Shown in pieces: positions 1 through 12,490 of a stretch of 64,000 bases of DNA. Under the pieces are notes generated by a model. That model was not told the origin of the DNA. It saw only the letters and a list, made by a program, of their open reading frames with translations, and ran no database searches. The first letter of the stretch is position 1. The number at the start of each line of letters is the position of its first letter. Origin of the DNA: Okapia johnstoni (taxonomy: Eukaryota > Chordata > Mammalia > Artiodactyla > Giraffidae); the NCBI GenBank assembly GCA_024291935.2, contig CM044310.1, forward strand, positions 80,102,713 through 80,166,712, written 5' to 3'. The translations under genes and the position numbers were made by a program.

Positions 1-993
1 AGATGTTTATTCAAACAGCATCACAGGGGAGTCTTTGGATCCCTAACTGAGGTGATGAATTGATGCAAAGACTACTTTTTCTTAAGAGAATTTAAGTAGT
101 CAATCCCTTCACAATCCCCCTTCCTGGAATCAGAGGCTGTGGAAATACTAAACTGCTCTCAGGCCCTTTTTGGAGGGGCTGGGAAGGGAGGAGAAATGGA
201 TTTGTGGATCCCTACTGGGTGCTGAGGCTCTACTGAATGCTTCCTTCACTAAATTTAGCTCACTTCAGACTCTGCACAGAGAGCCCAGCATGAGGAGAAT
301 TCTTCTGAGAGGGAACTGATGCTTGGGGGAATGGAACTCTTGATCCTGCCTTTAATGGACCCTGAAGTTTAAATGGATTCAAATGCAACTGAAACTGAGT
401 TGGGTGATTTTGACATCAATTAGTATACTCCAATGAAGTTAGCAGAAGGGGTCTTTGAATTAAACTCAAAAAAAAAAAAAAGATAAGAATAAACAGCCCT
501 TATAACTTTCTGCTTGAAATTAAAACAGTGCACACAGGGCAGTTCCCCCAGGGCTTATTTCAAAGTCTCAGAAGATGTTTAACCCATGAGGAAAAGCCTG
601 GAGCTCTGGATCTTGGAGAGAAATATGATTTAGACAGTAAGTGGATGGCAGATCCTTCCAGCCCTGTGTGGTCTTGGACTTGGTATGGCTTGCTTCTCAG
701 TTGTTTGGAGGATGGATGTCAGAGCAGGAAGACTGGGCATTCAGGGATTAACTTCTAAGCCAAGACCAGGAGAGAAGGAAACCTTCCCAAGGGATCCAGG
801 CAGTTTAAGAACCTGAGCCTCCTTCTCGCAAGGCCTTGCTCTCAGCTTTCTGTGGATGACTTGGGGTTACTGAACATTTCTAAGCTCCCCCCAGATCTCA
901 AAATATGACACACATGAACTGTTTCCACCTGTCCATCCACCTTCAGCTGGCTGCCTCACTAAAGCAGCTTTGGGGAAGGGTACCATGTGGAGT
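1..993. other. unassigned flanking DNA
   Basis: Far 3' flank. Only an A-run near 469-482 stands out. No exon or repeat recognised. Confidence 0.5.
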
Positions 994-1207
994 GGGCTTC
1001 CCTGGTGGCTCAGTGGTAAAGAATCTGCCTGCAAGGCAGGAGATGTGGGTTCAGTTCCTGGGTTGGCAAGATCCCCTGGAGAAGGAAAAGGCAACCTACT
1101 CCAGTATTCTTGCCTGGGAAATCCCATGGACAGAGGAACCTGGCAGGTCACAGTCCATAGGGTCCCAAAGAGTCAGACACAATCTAGCCACCAAACAACA
1201 GCAACAG
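994..1207 (+). repeat. Bov-A2-type SINE
   Basis: Starts gggcttccctggtggctcag, contains ctccagtattcttgcctggg and ends in an agcaac-rich tail. Ruminant-specific. Confidence 0.95.
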
Positions 1208-1436
1208 TACCATGTTGAGCACCCTCTCCCTGTGCAGACCCAAGAATCTCCTCCCAGCCCTTCCTGCAGCTCACTTGCCTCTCTGAGCTGCTCTCCGCAT
1301 GGAACTCCTGAGACATCACCTGTTCTTCCTCATGCTCCTCAAGTCACCCCTGGTGATGCTGTCTTGTTGATGCTCTCTGGGGTTTGGTGGTGGGCATCCA
1401 CTCTTTGTACAAAGCCAGTCACCTCTTCCCTTTCAT

Positions 1437-1545
1437 CCATTTATTCTGTCATGTTCATTAAATGCCTACACCATCTGTCAGGCACTCTTCCAACCCTGAG
1501 GATGCAACAGTGAATATAACAGACCAAAGTCCCTGGGACATATTC
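1437..1545 (-). repeat. L2 LINE 3' fragment
   Basis: catttattctgtcatgttc...ctgtcaggcactcttccaa, the reverse complement of the L2 3' end. Confidence 0.5.
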
Positions 1546-1554
1546 TCATGCAAG

Positions 1555-1690
1555 GGTTGACCAAATTTTCAGCTCTGTTTTTATAGTTCAAAAGCAGCCA
1601 TAGGCAATGCATAAATACACATGGCTGTGTTCTAATAAAACTTTACTTACAAAACGGGTCGCAGGAGGGAGGGATTTGACCTATGGACTT
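1555..1690 (+). repeat. hAT-type DNA transposon fragment
   Basis: agcagccataggcaatgca and ctaataaaactttacttac are landmarks of a common non-autonomous mammalian hAT family, which also occurs at 19045-19391. Confidence 0.6.
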
Positions 1691-1734
1691 CAGTTTTAGT
1701 GGATTAACAGCACCTCCAATTTTTCTTTGGAAAT

Positions 1735-2215
1735 ACACATTGCTCTTCTTTCATTTCATGTTTGGATAGGTCTGAGTCCACTCCTCGGGGCTAGGGGTGG
1801 TCGTGTGACCCAGGCTCAGATAAAGTCATAGTGATTGTCTCAGGAATGGGTCCAAAGCCAGTGAACTGATGAGAGGTAATCTTGGTCCTTTTTCTGTGAG
1901 TGATGAGAAAGATATACTCCTTTTCTGTTGGGATTTCTGAGCAAATAGAGTAAATCTTCAGAGTCATCTTTGTCACAGTACAGGAGAACATGCATGAGAA
2001 AGAAGCTATCTGGAAGGAAGGCAGAGGAAGAATCTTCACGCGATCTTTGAGCACCCAGGATCAACCATGCAGCCATGAATGAGGCCATATGTACCTTCCC
2101 TTGTACCTTTGGTTACTGGAGTCAATAAACATTCCTCCCTTCTCCATTTTTTTCTTAATCCAATTGAATTGGGGTTCTGTCTTTTGGAACCAGAGTCTTG
2201 ATTGACACAAAACCC
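1735..2215 (+). repeat. old interspersed repeat, family not assigned
   Basis: Text such as ggtcgtgtgacccaggctca and a terminal attgacac resemble old mammalian LTR-like repeats. No family could be fixed. Confidence 0.3.
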
Positions 2216-2479
2216 CAACTCATTCTTGAACACTCTTTCTCTTTATTCTACATACTTTCTCTGGGCAATCTTATCTATGTCCATGAGGTTCTGCTGTCAC
2301 CTTTACGTAGATGACCTTCCTATCTTTATTTCAGGCCCTAGCTTTACCACTAGATTCATATTATCTACTGCCTACTCAATGTTCCTACTGAGAAATCTTG
2401 CAAATATAACATCTAAAATGCAACTCATTATATAGCCTCACCCATCCAAACATTTTCTCCTATGTTTCATAATCCTACT

Positions 2480-2690
2480 AAAAACAATAGCACCGAATGA
2501 GCTATCACTCAGTGCAAGGCAGTATATAATCATTTGTAGTCTTCCCAACTAACATGCAAGGCAGATAGTATAAGCCCCACTATCAGATGAGGTAACTAAT
2601 CTCAAAGAGTCTAAGCTCATTTGATTAGTAAGTGACTAAGTCACAATCTAACTTCAGGCCCAATCCTTGCTGCCTGCCTTCAACTCTACT
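2480..2690 (+). repeat. MIR SINE
   Basis: Degraded MIR core: catgcaaggcagatagtat, tcagatgaggtaactaatc, ttagtaagtgactaagtca. Confidence 0.55.
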
Positions 2691-3057
2691 ATGTCAGGCT
2701 TGGTACCTTCCTGTTTGGTTAAGAGCACCCACCATTCAGTCAGTCACGCAAGTCAGTAACTCTTATCCCTTTGGTCGTTAAGGCCTGCTGACTCTTCTAG
2801 GCGTCTCTCTGTCTTCCTCTTGCTACACAGCCTTTGTCTTGGTCCAAGTTCTTATTCCTGAGGAAACACAGTCTTCTAAATACCCCCTCTTTCCATGGCA
2901 CTCCAGTGCACACTACATTTCATTGCGTCATAAAGCCAAACGTAAAAGAACAAAAATAAAAGTCTCTACCTCTTGAGACTCCGCTGCTCAGAATAAAAAC
3001 CAGGCACCTTCGCTCGAAGCCAAGGGCCTTTTCTTTTCTTTCTTTTTGTTTTCTTTC
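2691..3057. other. unassigned flanking DNA
   Basis: Nothing recognised apart from a pyrimidine-rich run near 3030-3055. Confidence 0.5.
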
Positions 3058-3292
3058 AATAGCTTCGTTAAGATATAAATTGTATACAAAAAGTCACACA
3101 CGATTATTGTGTACAATTTTACACATAATCATGTACATTTACTGTACACAACTTGGGAAGTTTGGACATAAGCATGCACACGTGAAACCATCACCACAAG
3201 CAAGGTAGCAGACATACCCGTCACCTCCAAAAGTTCTCTTGTGTCCTTTTGTATGTCTGAGGTAAAGATATTTAATGTGAGGTTTACCCTCT
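3058..3292 (+). repeat. L1 3' UTR fragment, part 1
   Basis: gtgaaaccatcaccacaagc and the flanking gtacaatttta text are L1 3' UTR landmarks. The element is interrupted by a SINE and continues at 3505. Confidence 0.65.
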
Positions 3293-3502
3293 TACCCTGT
3301 GGCTCAGTGGTAAAGAATCTGCCTGCATGGCAGGAGATGTGGGCTTGATCCCTGGGTCTTGAAGATCCCCTGGAGAAGGAAATGGCAACCCACTCCAGTA
3401 TTCTTGCCTGGGAAGTCTCATGGAGAGAGGAACCTGGTGGGCTATAGAGTGCGGGGTCCCAAAGAATCAGACATGACTGAATACAGCAACAACAACAAAC
3501 AA
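3293..3502 (+). repeat. Bov-A2-type SINE inserted in L1
   Basis: gtggctcagtggtaaagaat...gactgaatacagcaacaac. Confidence 0.93.
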
Positions 3503-3504
3503 CT

Positions 3505-3627
3505 ACCCTCTTAACAAATTTAAAAATTTTAAGTGCACAATACAGTATTGTTAACTATGTTCAATGGGTAGAAAGTTTAAGTTAAACACAGTGAATAAGT
3601 TCTAGAAATCTGTTGTACAATATAATC
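3505..3627 (+). repeat. L1 3' UTR fragment, part 2
   Basis: caatacagtattgttaacta and gttctagaaatctgttgtac continue the L1 interrupted at 3293. Confidence 0.6.
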
Positions 3628-4057
3628 AAGGCTGTGGTCTTTCCAGTAGTCATGTACAGACATGAGAGTTGGACCATAAAAGAAGACAGAGTGCTGAAGA
3701 AATGATGCTTTTGAACTGCTGGAGAAGGCTCCTGAGAGTCCCTTGGACAGCAAGGAGATAAAGCCTAAAGGGAATCGATCCTGAATACGCATTGGAAGGA
3801 CTGATGCTAAAGCTGAAGCGCCAATACTTTGGCCACCTGATGGAAAGAGCCAACTCACTGGCGAAGACTTTGATGCTGGGAAAGACTGAAGGCAGAAGGA
3901 GAAGAGAGTAACGGAGGATGAGATGGTTGGATGGCATCACTGATTCAATGGACATGAACTTGCGCAGACTCCAGAAGATGGTGGGAGACAGGGAGGCCTG
4001 GAGTGCTGCAGTCCATGGGGTCACAAAGAGTCAAACACAACTTGGTGACTGAACAAC
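3628..4057 (+). repeat. BovB LINE 3' end
   Basis: acatgagagttggaccataa, ccaatactttggccacctga and gatgagatggttggatggca are diagnostic BovB 3' sequence, ending in a Bov-A-like cacaaagagtcaaacacaac. Confidence 0.92.
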
Positions 4058-5471
4058 AGCACAAGGACATTTCAATCCAGCCCACGACCTACCTTTTTAA
4101 TCTTCTTTCCGACCCACCATTTAATATATTCCTTGATCTAAAGACTACTTTCAGGAAATAACAAGTTTAATCTGCTTTTCTAGAACTATTGAGACCGCTT
4201 CAACTTGGAATGATACATCTGTTATCTAATTCTCCTAAATCCCTTCTCAAGCTCCAATTCTCCTGCAAAGTCCTCCTGAACACTTGAACTTACTCTCATC
4301 TCCACACCTCCTGAACTTCATTTTTTTGTTCCTCTCATATGGAAAGTTCTCTCTCTCTCTACTTTGAAACATCTTTTGAGTCTTGTCTTAGTTCATTTGC
4401 TGACACATACATTATTTTTTAACTACATCTTATTTCCCTAACTGGGCAGTAAGTATCAAATATTTCGAGGCCAGGATTGTTTTTTTCTTTTAATCTGGCC
4501 GTGATCCCAAACACATTTCTTATTATAATTCTTGTTGGCTTTACTTTGGAGTCTTCAACAGAGCTTTGCAAAAAAAATATAAACACCAGGTCCCATGACC
4601 AGAGATTTGAATTTAACTGACCTCAGGTTTTATTGTAAAGCTTTCCAGATGATTCTACCGTGCAGACAGGATCAAAAACGAATGGTTCAGCACATCACAG
4701 ATACTCAGAAAATAGTCAATGATTATTTGACTGATTGAATTGAGACCAGACGAGGATCCAAATTTCATAATTAATTACCCCAAGTTTATTTGGTTATCAT
4801 CACAACGTACCTAATCCTGCAGACTTAATAAACACTGTCTAAGGATGAAGATGATAATGTCATTGATGATGATGATGATGATGATGGTGATAAAAACCTG
4901 AAACATATTCACTCTTGTGTTTCTAGTCTCAGCAGGACAGTTCCCCCATAAGAAATCAGGTCAGCCCCAGTTTGATCTCTGCAAATTCTTTTCTTCTCTA
5001 ATAGGTACCTTGTGCCTTCCTGGTCACTCCATACAGGACTCTCTGCAAGACAGCATCAGTGGAGCAGACTCACTGGGAATAAACCAGTTCCTTCTCATCT
5101 CCAAGGCCACATTTCATAAAAAGCTTAGTTAATTTGTCATTTTGAGGAACTTTTGGCTACAACTAGTTCTTTTCTTAATAAGGCCTGGTTCCTAGGGAAT
5201 AGGCAGGGACACAGAATTTTAGTCTATGACCTAAAACGTGTTTGGAAGAAAAGGCATTTGCATCAATGGTTGTCACCAGTTGTTCAGAGATATTTGCTAA
5301 TGAGGCTAGTGTCAGGGCTCCACCCCCATACAGAGTAACACACTTTGCTTGTTCTGTTAGCGAAGTCCTCTCCTAACCTCACCCAGCATCTGTCAACTGT
5401 CCTTGGAGCATTCATACAGATGGTAAGAGGGTGTGGAGGATGGCTCATTACTGCTGGATTGGAGGGAGCAT
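4058..5471. other. flanking DNA with a GAT microsatellite
   Basis: A (GAT)n tract lies at about 4862-4892. Faint L2-like text occurs around 4240-4560 and 4700-4740. Nothing else recognised. Confidence 0.45.
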
Positions 5472-6184
5472 CGTTTTTTTTGAATTGAAGGATAATTGCT
5501 TTACAGTGTTGTGTGGGTTTCTGCCATACAACAACATGAATCAGCTGTAAGTATATATATGTCCCCTCCTTCTTGAGCCTCTCTCCCACCCCACCCCCAT
5601 TCCACCCCTCTAGGTCGTCACAGAGCACAGGGCTGGGCTCCCTGTTTTATACAGCAATTTCCCACTAGCTGTCTATTTTACACATGGTAGTGTATGTACA
5701 TCAGTGCTACTCTCCCAACCCATCCCACCCTCTTCTTCCCCTGCTGTGTCCACAACTACGTTCTCCACATCTGTATCTCTATTCCTGCCCTGCAAATAGG
5801 TTTATCAGTACCATTTCTCTAGCTTCCATATATATGCACTAATATGCAGTATTTGCTTTTCTCTTTCTGACTGACTTCACTCTGTATAACAGGCTCTAGG
5901 TTTATACACCTCAGTTCAACTAACTCACATTCATTCCTTTTTATGGCTGGGTAAATTTCATTGCATATGTGTACCACAATTTCTTTATCCATTCATCTGT
6001 CAGCAGACACCTAGGTTTCTTCCATGTCCTGGCTATCGTAAATAGTGCTGCAATGAACATTGGGATACATGTGTCATTTTGAATTATGTTTTTTTTCAGG
6101 GTATTTGCACAGCAGTGAGGTTGTTGGATCATATGGTAGTTTTACTCTGAGTTTTTTAAGGAACCTCCATACTGTTCTCTATCT
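5472..6184 (-). repeat. L1 LINE 3' portion
   Basis: Reverse complement of an L1 end: ttatggctgggtaaatttca, tgctgcaatgaacattggga and tggatcatatggtagtttta. The 3' end is near 5472 and the element is 5'-truncated near 6184. Confidence 0.9.
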
Positions 6185-6454
6185 GTGAGGCAGCCCCACA
6201 GTTATAGCTAAGCATTCAGGACCTGGGGGCTGCTTTGACTATTTTATAGCATAATTGATTAAGGACTTTTATCTTTGTTAGAAGTCAAATAAGATCTAAG
6301 ATGCAAAAATCAGGCATATATACTTTCTTTTTGTTTAGTCCAATTTCCCCTTGAAGTCAAAAGAAACCAAAGCAGGTCTGAGCAGATCAGAAACAGGGGG
6401 CCTTGGGTAACACTTATTTGGGAGACCACGGGGACGACAGGTCAGGGGATCATA

Positions 6455-6605
6455 GTAGCATGGTGGTCAGGAACATGAACTCTGAAGTCAGCCTACCTGT
6501 GTTCAAACCCCACACCGAGCTTTGGCATTTGACTTCACTTCTCTAGGCTTCAATTTCCATATTTGTAAACTAGGACAGTAATAGTAAGTAATGGTAACAA
6601 TCTTG
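6455..6605 (-). repeat. MIR SINE
   Basis: gttcaaaccccacaccgagc, tcaatttccatatttgtaaa. Confidence 0.6.
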
Positions 6606-7121
6606 GAATGTTCTAGGTCAGGTAGAGATGAATTTTGAGAACTAGAACATTGAGGGGACCTCTGTGACTGTTGTGTGATAATGATGCTGACCCGGATTCT
6701 TGCTCCTTGCAGCCTGGTCTCTGTTCAGCATAGTCCTCAATGAGGTGAATCAGCTTCCCACTTCATTGGCCAGTGGAGGTCTTTCCGGTCCCCAACCCAT
6801 AAGATAGACCATTTTAACCAGGATCCAGTCAAAAGTGCAGAGTTCACACCAGGTCTTCCAAACAGAAGCAGGTTTAATATGGGGAACTGATGACATCGGT
6901 AATGCAAGAGCCAAGAAGCCAAGCAAAGGACAGTGAGGTGAGCCAGAAATTAGCATCGGCAAGAAGTCACTATTATGTGAGGACTGGAAGGACATGAGAA
7001 AATATGGCTCTACAGATCCCAGAGGCCAGACTCCCAGGTAGGAGCTAAAACCATAAGGTGCTGATAGGATGTACCTGGGACACCGGAGTGAGGGACAGTT
7101 TGATGGAAGCTAAAGCCATGG
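6606..7121. other. unassigned flanking DNA
   Basis: No gene or repeat recognised. Confidence 0.4.
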
Positions 7122-7303
7122 ACCCCTGCCAATGCAGGAGATGCGGGTTCAATCCCTAGGTCAGGAAGATCTCCTGGAGAAGGAAATTGCAACCCACTCC
7201 AATGTTCTTGTCTGGGAAATCCCATGGACAGAGGAGCCTGGAGGACTACAGTCCATGGGATCACAAAAGAGCCTGACATGATTTTGAGACAGAAAAACAA
7301 CAA
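7122..7303 (+). repeat. Bov-A2-type SINE, 5'-truncated
   Basis: aatgcaggagatgcgggttc, cccatggacagaggagcctg. Confidence 0.9.
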
Positions 7304-8305
7304 AGCCTTGGAAGAGACAGAGCCACTGCTGTGTATGCTATAAAACAGCATAGTAAGCAGAGAGAGATGGGAAAAAGTACTCTGGCTTTTCTACTCCTCA
7401 CATTCCATCCAGTGAGCAAGGGAGTCTGGGAAATGTAGTTTCCTACACCAATTTGGGATACAGAATGCAGGCAATGGATGAGAGAGATGGGTAGTCGACA
7501 GGCAAAGCCTCCTCTCCGAGTTCCTAAGGCACTTGTCTCCCCTGGAGCCAGCACTGAATTTTGTCTCTTGAGTGAATTAAAATGCAAAGGGGCATTTCTC
7601 ACCTGAGAAGTATCAGAGGGTCCTGGAACCACACTCCACCCCCAGAGCAGTTCTGTTGGGATGGAATGCTGTAGAGAGTAGGAAGGAAAATGAGGCTGGG
7701 ATTGAGAGAATTAAGTTTCCTTGCTTTCTTTAAATTGTTTCTGACAAGTGCTTTCGTTCTTTTTATCATTAATTTGAAATTTTTCTTTCATGTTCTCCAT
7801 ACATATTTGGAAGATTAATTTAAACCAAATCTGTCAGTTCCCAAGGGGCTAATCCATTTCTCTGGCTGAACAAAGGACATTTATTATTTCTTATCAACAG
7901 AAAAGCACAGTTGTGTGAGTGAAAACCCCAAGAAGCTCCCTGCCTCCTTGGCAATCTGAAGGCTTGGGACTTGGTCAAGGATCTCAGCACAGAGTGTCAC
8001 GTGGGATTTTTAACATAGTTGGAAAGGAAGGAAGAAAGAGGATGGCTTTTGCCACACCAGGCAAAGACTTTAGGACCTTGACACTGCTCTCCCTTCACTG
8101 CCTCCCACTCCAGTTATGTGAAAAGGGCAGTTTCCCCTCAATCCAGGGGTAAATGCCTGATGAGGGAGAGGATTCTGCTGCAAGCAGAAGTGAACCTTCC
8201 ATCTTTGGTACAAAGTTCACAAGCTGGGGTTTCTGGCAGAAATGAAGCCATGACAGAGGCTGCCTGGGGGCGCTGAGAGACCCAGCTAGTGCTAGGCTAG
8301 GTGAG
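7304..8305. other. unassigned flanking DNA
   Basis: No gene or repeat recognised. Confidence 0.4.
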
Positions 8306-8482
8306 GATTTGTGCTCAATCATGTCTGAGTCTTTGCGACCCCATGGACTGTAGTCTGCCAAGCTCCTCTGTCCATGAAATTTTCCAGGCAGGAATACTGG
8401 AGTGGGTAGCCATTTCCTACTCCAGGGAATCTTCCACACTTTAGGATCGAACCCGCATCTCTTGTGTCTCCTGCGTTGGCAT
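8306..8482 (-). repeat. Bov-A2-type SINE
   Basis: tgtctgagtctttgcgaccc, ggaatactggagtgggtagc. Confidence 0.92.
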
Positions 8483-8575
8483 CTAGCTAGTGCTTGAGAT
8501 GCCAAATAAGCAGAGAGGTGGGGAAGTAATGCCCTGGCTTTTCCCTCTTCCTGCCCTCCCATCCTGGCTTGCTTG

Positions 8576-8789
8576 TGTCCATGTTCAGTAGTGCCTGACT
8601 CTTTGCAACCCCATAGACTGTAACCCGCCTGTCTCCTCTGTCCATGGGATTTCCCGGGCAGGAATACTGGAGTGGGCTGTCATTTCCTCCTCCAGGGGAT
8701 CTTCCCAACCCAGGGATCAAATTCATGTTCCCTGTGTCTCCTGCACTGGCAGGCAGATTCTTTACCACTGAGCTACCTGGGAAGCCTCC
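8576..8789 (-). repeat. Bov-A2-type SINE
   Basis: gtgcctgactctttgcaacc through ctgagctacctgggaagcct. Head-to-tail with the SINE at 8306, about 90 bp apart. Confidence 0.93.
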
Positions 8790-9654
8790 TCCAATCCTGG
8801 AGCTAGCATCAAAATGAAGATGTGGAAAGGACACAGTCTCAGAGCTAGAATGTCAGCCTTCTGACACATGTCTCCTCCCTTACACATCCCGTCCCCTCCC
8901 ATCCCCCCTCACAGACCCCAGATGCTGTTAGGATCTGCCCGGTGCCAGGAAGCTTGCAGTCCTTCTGTCCCCACAGTCGCTGGCCCGAGTGCTCCACTTC
9001 TTCCTGCCTCTGAGCCAGATCTGTGCCCTGACTCCCAAGGAAAGAAGGACTCAGTCTGCCTCCCTGACAACCCCTCAGGCCTCCCCCATCTCTCAAGTAT
9101 TGCCTCTTCTGGATAGAGCACCTGTTATTATCATACCAAAGCACTACTTTCAGCTTTTGGTTTTATGTTTGCCTGCTAACTATCTGAGTCAGGTCTATTC
9201 CAAATGTGTCACAGTGTAGGAACTGGTATTCCCTGAAGGAAAATAGAAGTCTGTGGTCAAATAAGCTTGAAAATACTGGATTAATCAACTTTGGCGGTAA
9301 CTGTTGGTGCCATGTCCCTGACTCTTCAGTGAACCTGGCCCAAGTTCCATGGTCAGAACCTGCAGTTCTGTTCCTAAAGGCTTTGTTTGACCCTTGGAGT
9401 CCACCCTGCTCACCCAAGACAAGCAAGAAGTGCCAAGGCATGGGCACGCCTGAGAAGCAGCCCTCTAGCCAAAGAACCATGGAGGTGGTGTGTGACCACC
9501 CAGATCTCCCACCCGGCCCTTGGCATGGGGGCAGCAGACCCGTGCTCTCACTGCTGCAAAATTCCCCAGTAGAATCAAGCTTCAGTCGCAGGGTCGCTGG
9601 CCCTGCAATTCATCAGTAGCTGTCTCACTTCCCTAGCTTCATTCCCTATCTATT
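8790..9654. other. unassigned flanking DNA
   Basis: Short overlapping open frames on both strands, none resembling a known protein. Confidence 0.4.
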
Positions 9655-10017
9655 AGGAATCAGGAAACTTTTTTTTTGAGCACTTTAAAAAACAAAACAA
9701 ACCTTGTTCTCCGCCCCCCCCTTTTTTTTTGGTTGTGTTGGGTCTTGGTTGTGATGTGCAGAATCTTTGTTGCATCATGTGGCATCTTCTGTTGTGGTGC
9801 AGGGGCTTCAGTAGTTGCAGCACGCCAGCTCTCTAGTTGTGGCACATGGGCTCCAGAGGGCACAGGCTCAGCAGCTGTGGCTCACAGGCTTAGCTGCCCC
9901 CCACCCCCGGCATGTGGTATCTTAGTTCCCTGACCAGGGATGGAACCCATGTACCCTGCACTGGAAGGCAGATTCTGAACACTGGATCACCAGTGGAATC
10001 AGGAATCAGGAAACTTT
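9655..10017 (-). repeat. CHR-type tRNA-derived SINE with 17 bp target duplication
   Basis: The SINE body (about 9709-10000) has ttgtgttgggtcttggttg and ctgaccagggatggaaccca. aggaatcaggaaacttt is present at 9655-9671 and again at 10001-10017, a perfect 17 bp target-site duplication. Confidence 0.85.
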
Positions 10018-12250
10018 ATCTCAGTCAGTGCTCTTGGGAAACAGAGATGAAGACACAACCAAGACACATGTTAACTCTCCAACCAAGGCCCATAGTCCGA
10101 GGCCTTCTCAAATATATTTGACCAAGGAACGCTTCTCTCACAGTTTATCTTGGAGAGCGAGGGTTCTAGAGAAGTCTTTGGGAAGCACTGTGGTAGCTCC
10201 CGGGCAGGATGCTCACCTGTCACAGAGCTGTGTCGAGGGAAGAAGTCAGGGACAGGTTGGATGATGAGTATGTGAGGCAGGAGAGATGTTGGTGAAGGAA
10301 TATTCGGCCTCCCAGAAATACCTGGGCTTAGGACTCCTCAGGGACAGAGCCCTCCCAAAGGCCCAGGCTGCCCGGAAGTTCTGACATGGGCATTAGACAG
10401 GTTCATCTGCTGTTACAGGGCCTGCTTTGAATTCCTGCTCTCCTATATCAAGGACAGCATGTGGATTAGGCTAATTCCTAGAGGATTCACACTTCACAAA
10501 CAAAGAATATTTTGCTGCCTGGGAGGGAATAAACCGTCTTGCCCTGTTCCTCCCTGTAAGGAAACGGTACCAATCTCCTTCCAGCTGTGAGATGGAGAGG
10601 CAGAGACACCCCAGGACTGGACAATTATGTCAGGAAACTCAATACTTGAGATGAGTGGAAAATAGCTAGGGAAGAATTTTTCCAACAACTTGGCTTGAGC
10701 AGGATTGAGTCCGGGTCTGAGAGGCATTCAAGTGATGCAGAACCTGCAGTGTTATAAAATAGGATAATTTTATAGTTGGAAAATCTAAGGTATGCCCTAC
10801 CAGCGAAGCACAGGCATTTAACAATGTTAGTGGAAGATGCAGGAGGTGGGAGGAGAGAAATCAACTGTGAAATCCTGGGTCAAACCTATGTTTGGAGTCC
10901 AGAGCATCACTGAGGCACAGGGAGACCCTCCAAGTTTTGGCAAGAACTGGGAAATTTTATTTTGCCCTAGAAGGATATGGGATGTCCTCTCTGGGACACC
11001 CCATGGCACTGTCCCAGGAAATCTCTGTGATGGTCCACAGCAGACAAGAGACTGTCTGAATCTGCCCACAGATCCTTAGCCCTCCACTTGGCATTTGCTT
11101 CACGTTTGGCATTTGGTGGTCTGTTATATATGTGATGGGGTATAATTTTAGAAGAGAACGTTCTGAATCTTTCCTGATCCCCTACCCACTCATGAACATT
11201 CTGGCTGGGCCTGCTCCCCACCCTCCAAGAAGGGCACTGCTTAGCAGACCAGCTCTTCAGAACTGGAAGCACAGGATCTGGAGAAAGGAAGAGGGAGAGG
11301 AGTACAAGAGGTCTGGGAGGCAGAGTTTAGAGAGGAAGATTTTTGAGGTAGCGTGGGAAAAATAAGATCAGAGCTGCTTCAATGCATGAGCAAAATGGAT
11401 GAAAGAGAAAACAGGAATGGGTTAAGAATGGCTGAAGTTTTTTGTGCCCTCTTTGGTGTCTGAAAAATATAAACTAAGCATAAGAGTGCTTGCTTTGAAA
11501 TTACTCTTGATTGTGGAGCCTCTTGAACTCTAAACTCACCTTGGGACAGGGTTTTGTGGGTCACAGAGTAAAGCACTACATAGAAGCACATCCAGACCCC
11601 GAGCCTTTAAACAAATCCACTCACCCACAAAAGGTATGGCTCACGATCAATAAAAACAGGCATTGGGACTTCCAGCCCAGTCCTCAGCAAAGTGTCAGGA
11701 AATCTTTTCTTCCAATACTGTTTCTCACTGTTTACCAGTTTTTTCTCAACTTCTGACTTTCCCATAGTTCTCCCATTTTTGGCCCGAGCATCCTCCTTGA
11801 ACTTGAGCACGGAAGTTGACATCCCTGGTATCGATCCTTGCTGTCCTTAGGAAACAGTTTTTTCTTCTTATGGTACTCTCCTATCCTAAGCCTCCAGCCT
11901 GAGCAGAGCCCAGCCTTTCTCCAGTCCCTAGGCCACCCTGATGCCTGATGTTAACTGGGCTGGCTCTGCACCCCACCATCACTTTTGATGGTGTAGAACA
12001 TGTCCATTTCCCCTTAAACTGTACCTTCCCATTTATGTCCTGTCTACACGGTGTCCTCCCCACTGCCAGGCCTACATCTCTTCCAGAGCAAGGGCTCAAC
12101 AAGTGTTTGCTGATTTTTAGTCACAGAACCAGCTTCAGGTCTCAGCCTGGGAGAAACATCAATAAGAACAAAGGTATTTGGAATTTACCATGGTGACACA
12201 TGAGTTAACAGAAATTCCAGAACACCAGAGAGGCTCCTGGATAAATTAGA
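10018..12250. other. unassigned flanking DNA
   Basis: About 2.2 kb with scattered short frames and no convincing exon or repeat. Confidence 0.4.
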
Positions 12251-12259
12251 AATCATAAG

Positions 12260-12490
12260 AAACAGGGATGCTATTTTCTAGCCAATAGCCAACCATTGAT
12301 GACTTAACAATAGCAGTTCACAGCACCTCCATGACTTTCCCACACTGAGTCATGGCCCTTCTTTGCTTATAAAGACCAGTCCTCTCCTGGCTCGCTGATT
12401 CGTCCCAGCTGGACTGCATTTTTCCCAGGCTCCTAGAATCCTGCCTTGTGTAGCCCTCTCTGCCCCCCTCCTCCTCCTCATTAAACCTAT
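12260..12490 (+). promoter_or_regulatory. LTR-like or promoter-like block
   Basis: Ordered motifs: a CCAAT-type box (agccaatagccaa near 12280), an AP-1-like tgagtca (about 12345), tataaag (about 12369) and attaaa (about 12480). The order resembles a solo LTR or cryptic promoter. No family assigned. Confidence 0.25.

Noticed and set aside
905..1513. 202-codon plus-strand open frame
   Set aside because: Most of it translates a Bov-A2 SINE (LPWWLSG/HRVPKSQT-type text seen in every such SINE).
9676..9933. SINE bodies with tRNA-like promoter boxes as possible tRNA genes
   Set aside because: They match CHR and Bov-A SINEs with A-tails and target duplications; no intact tRNA cloverleaf is evident.
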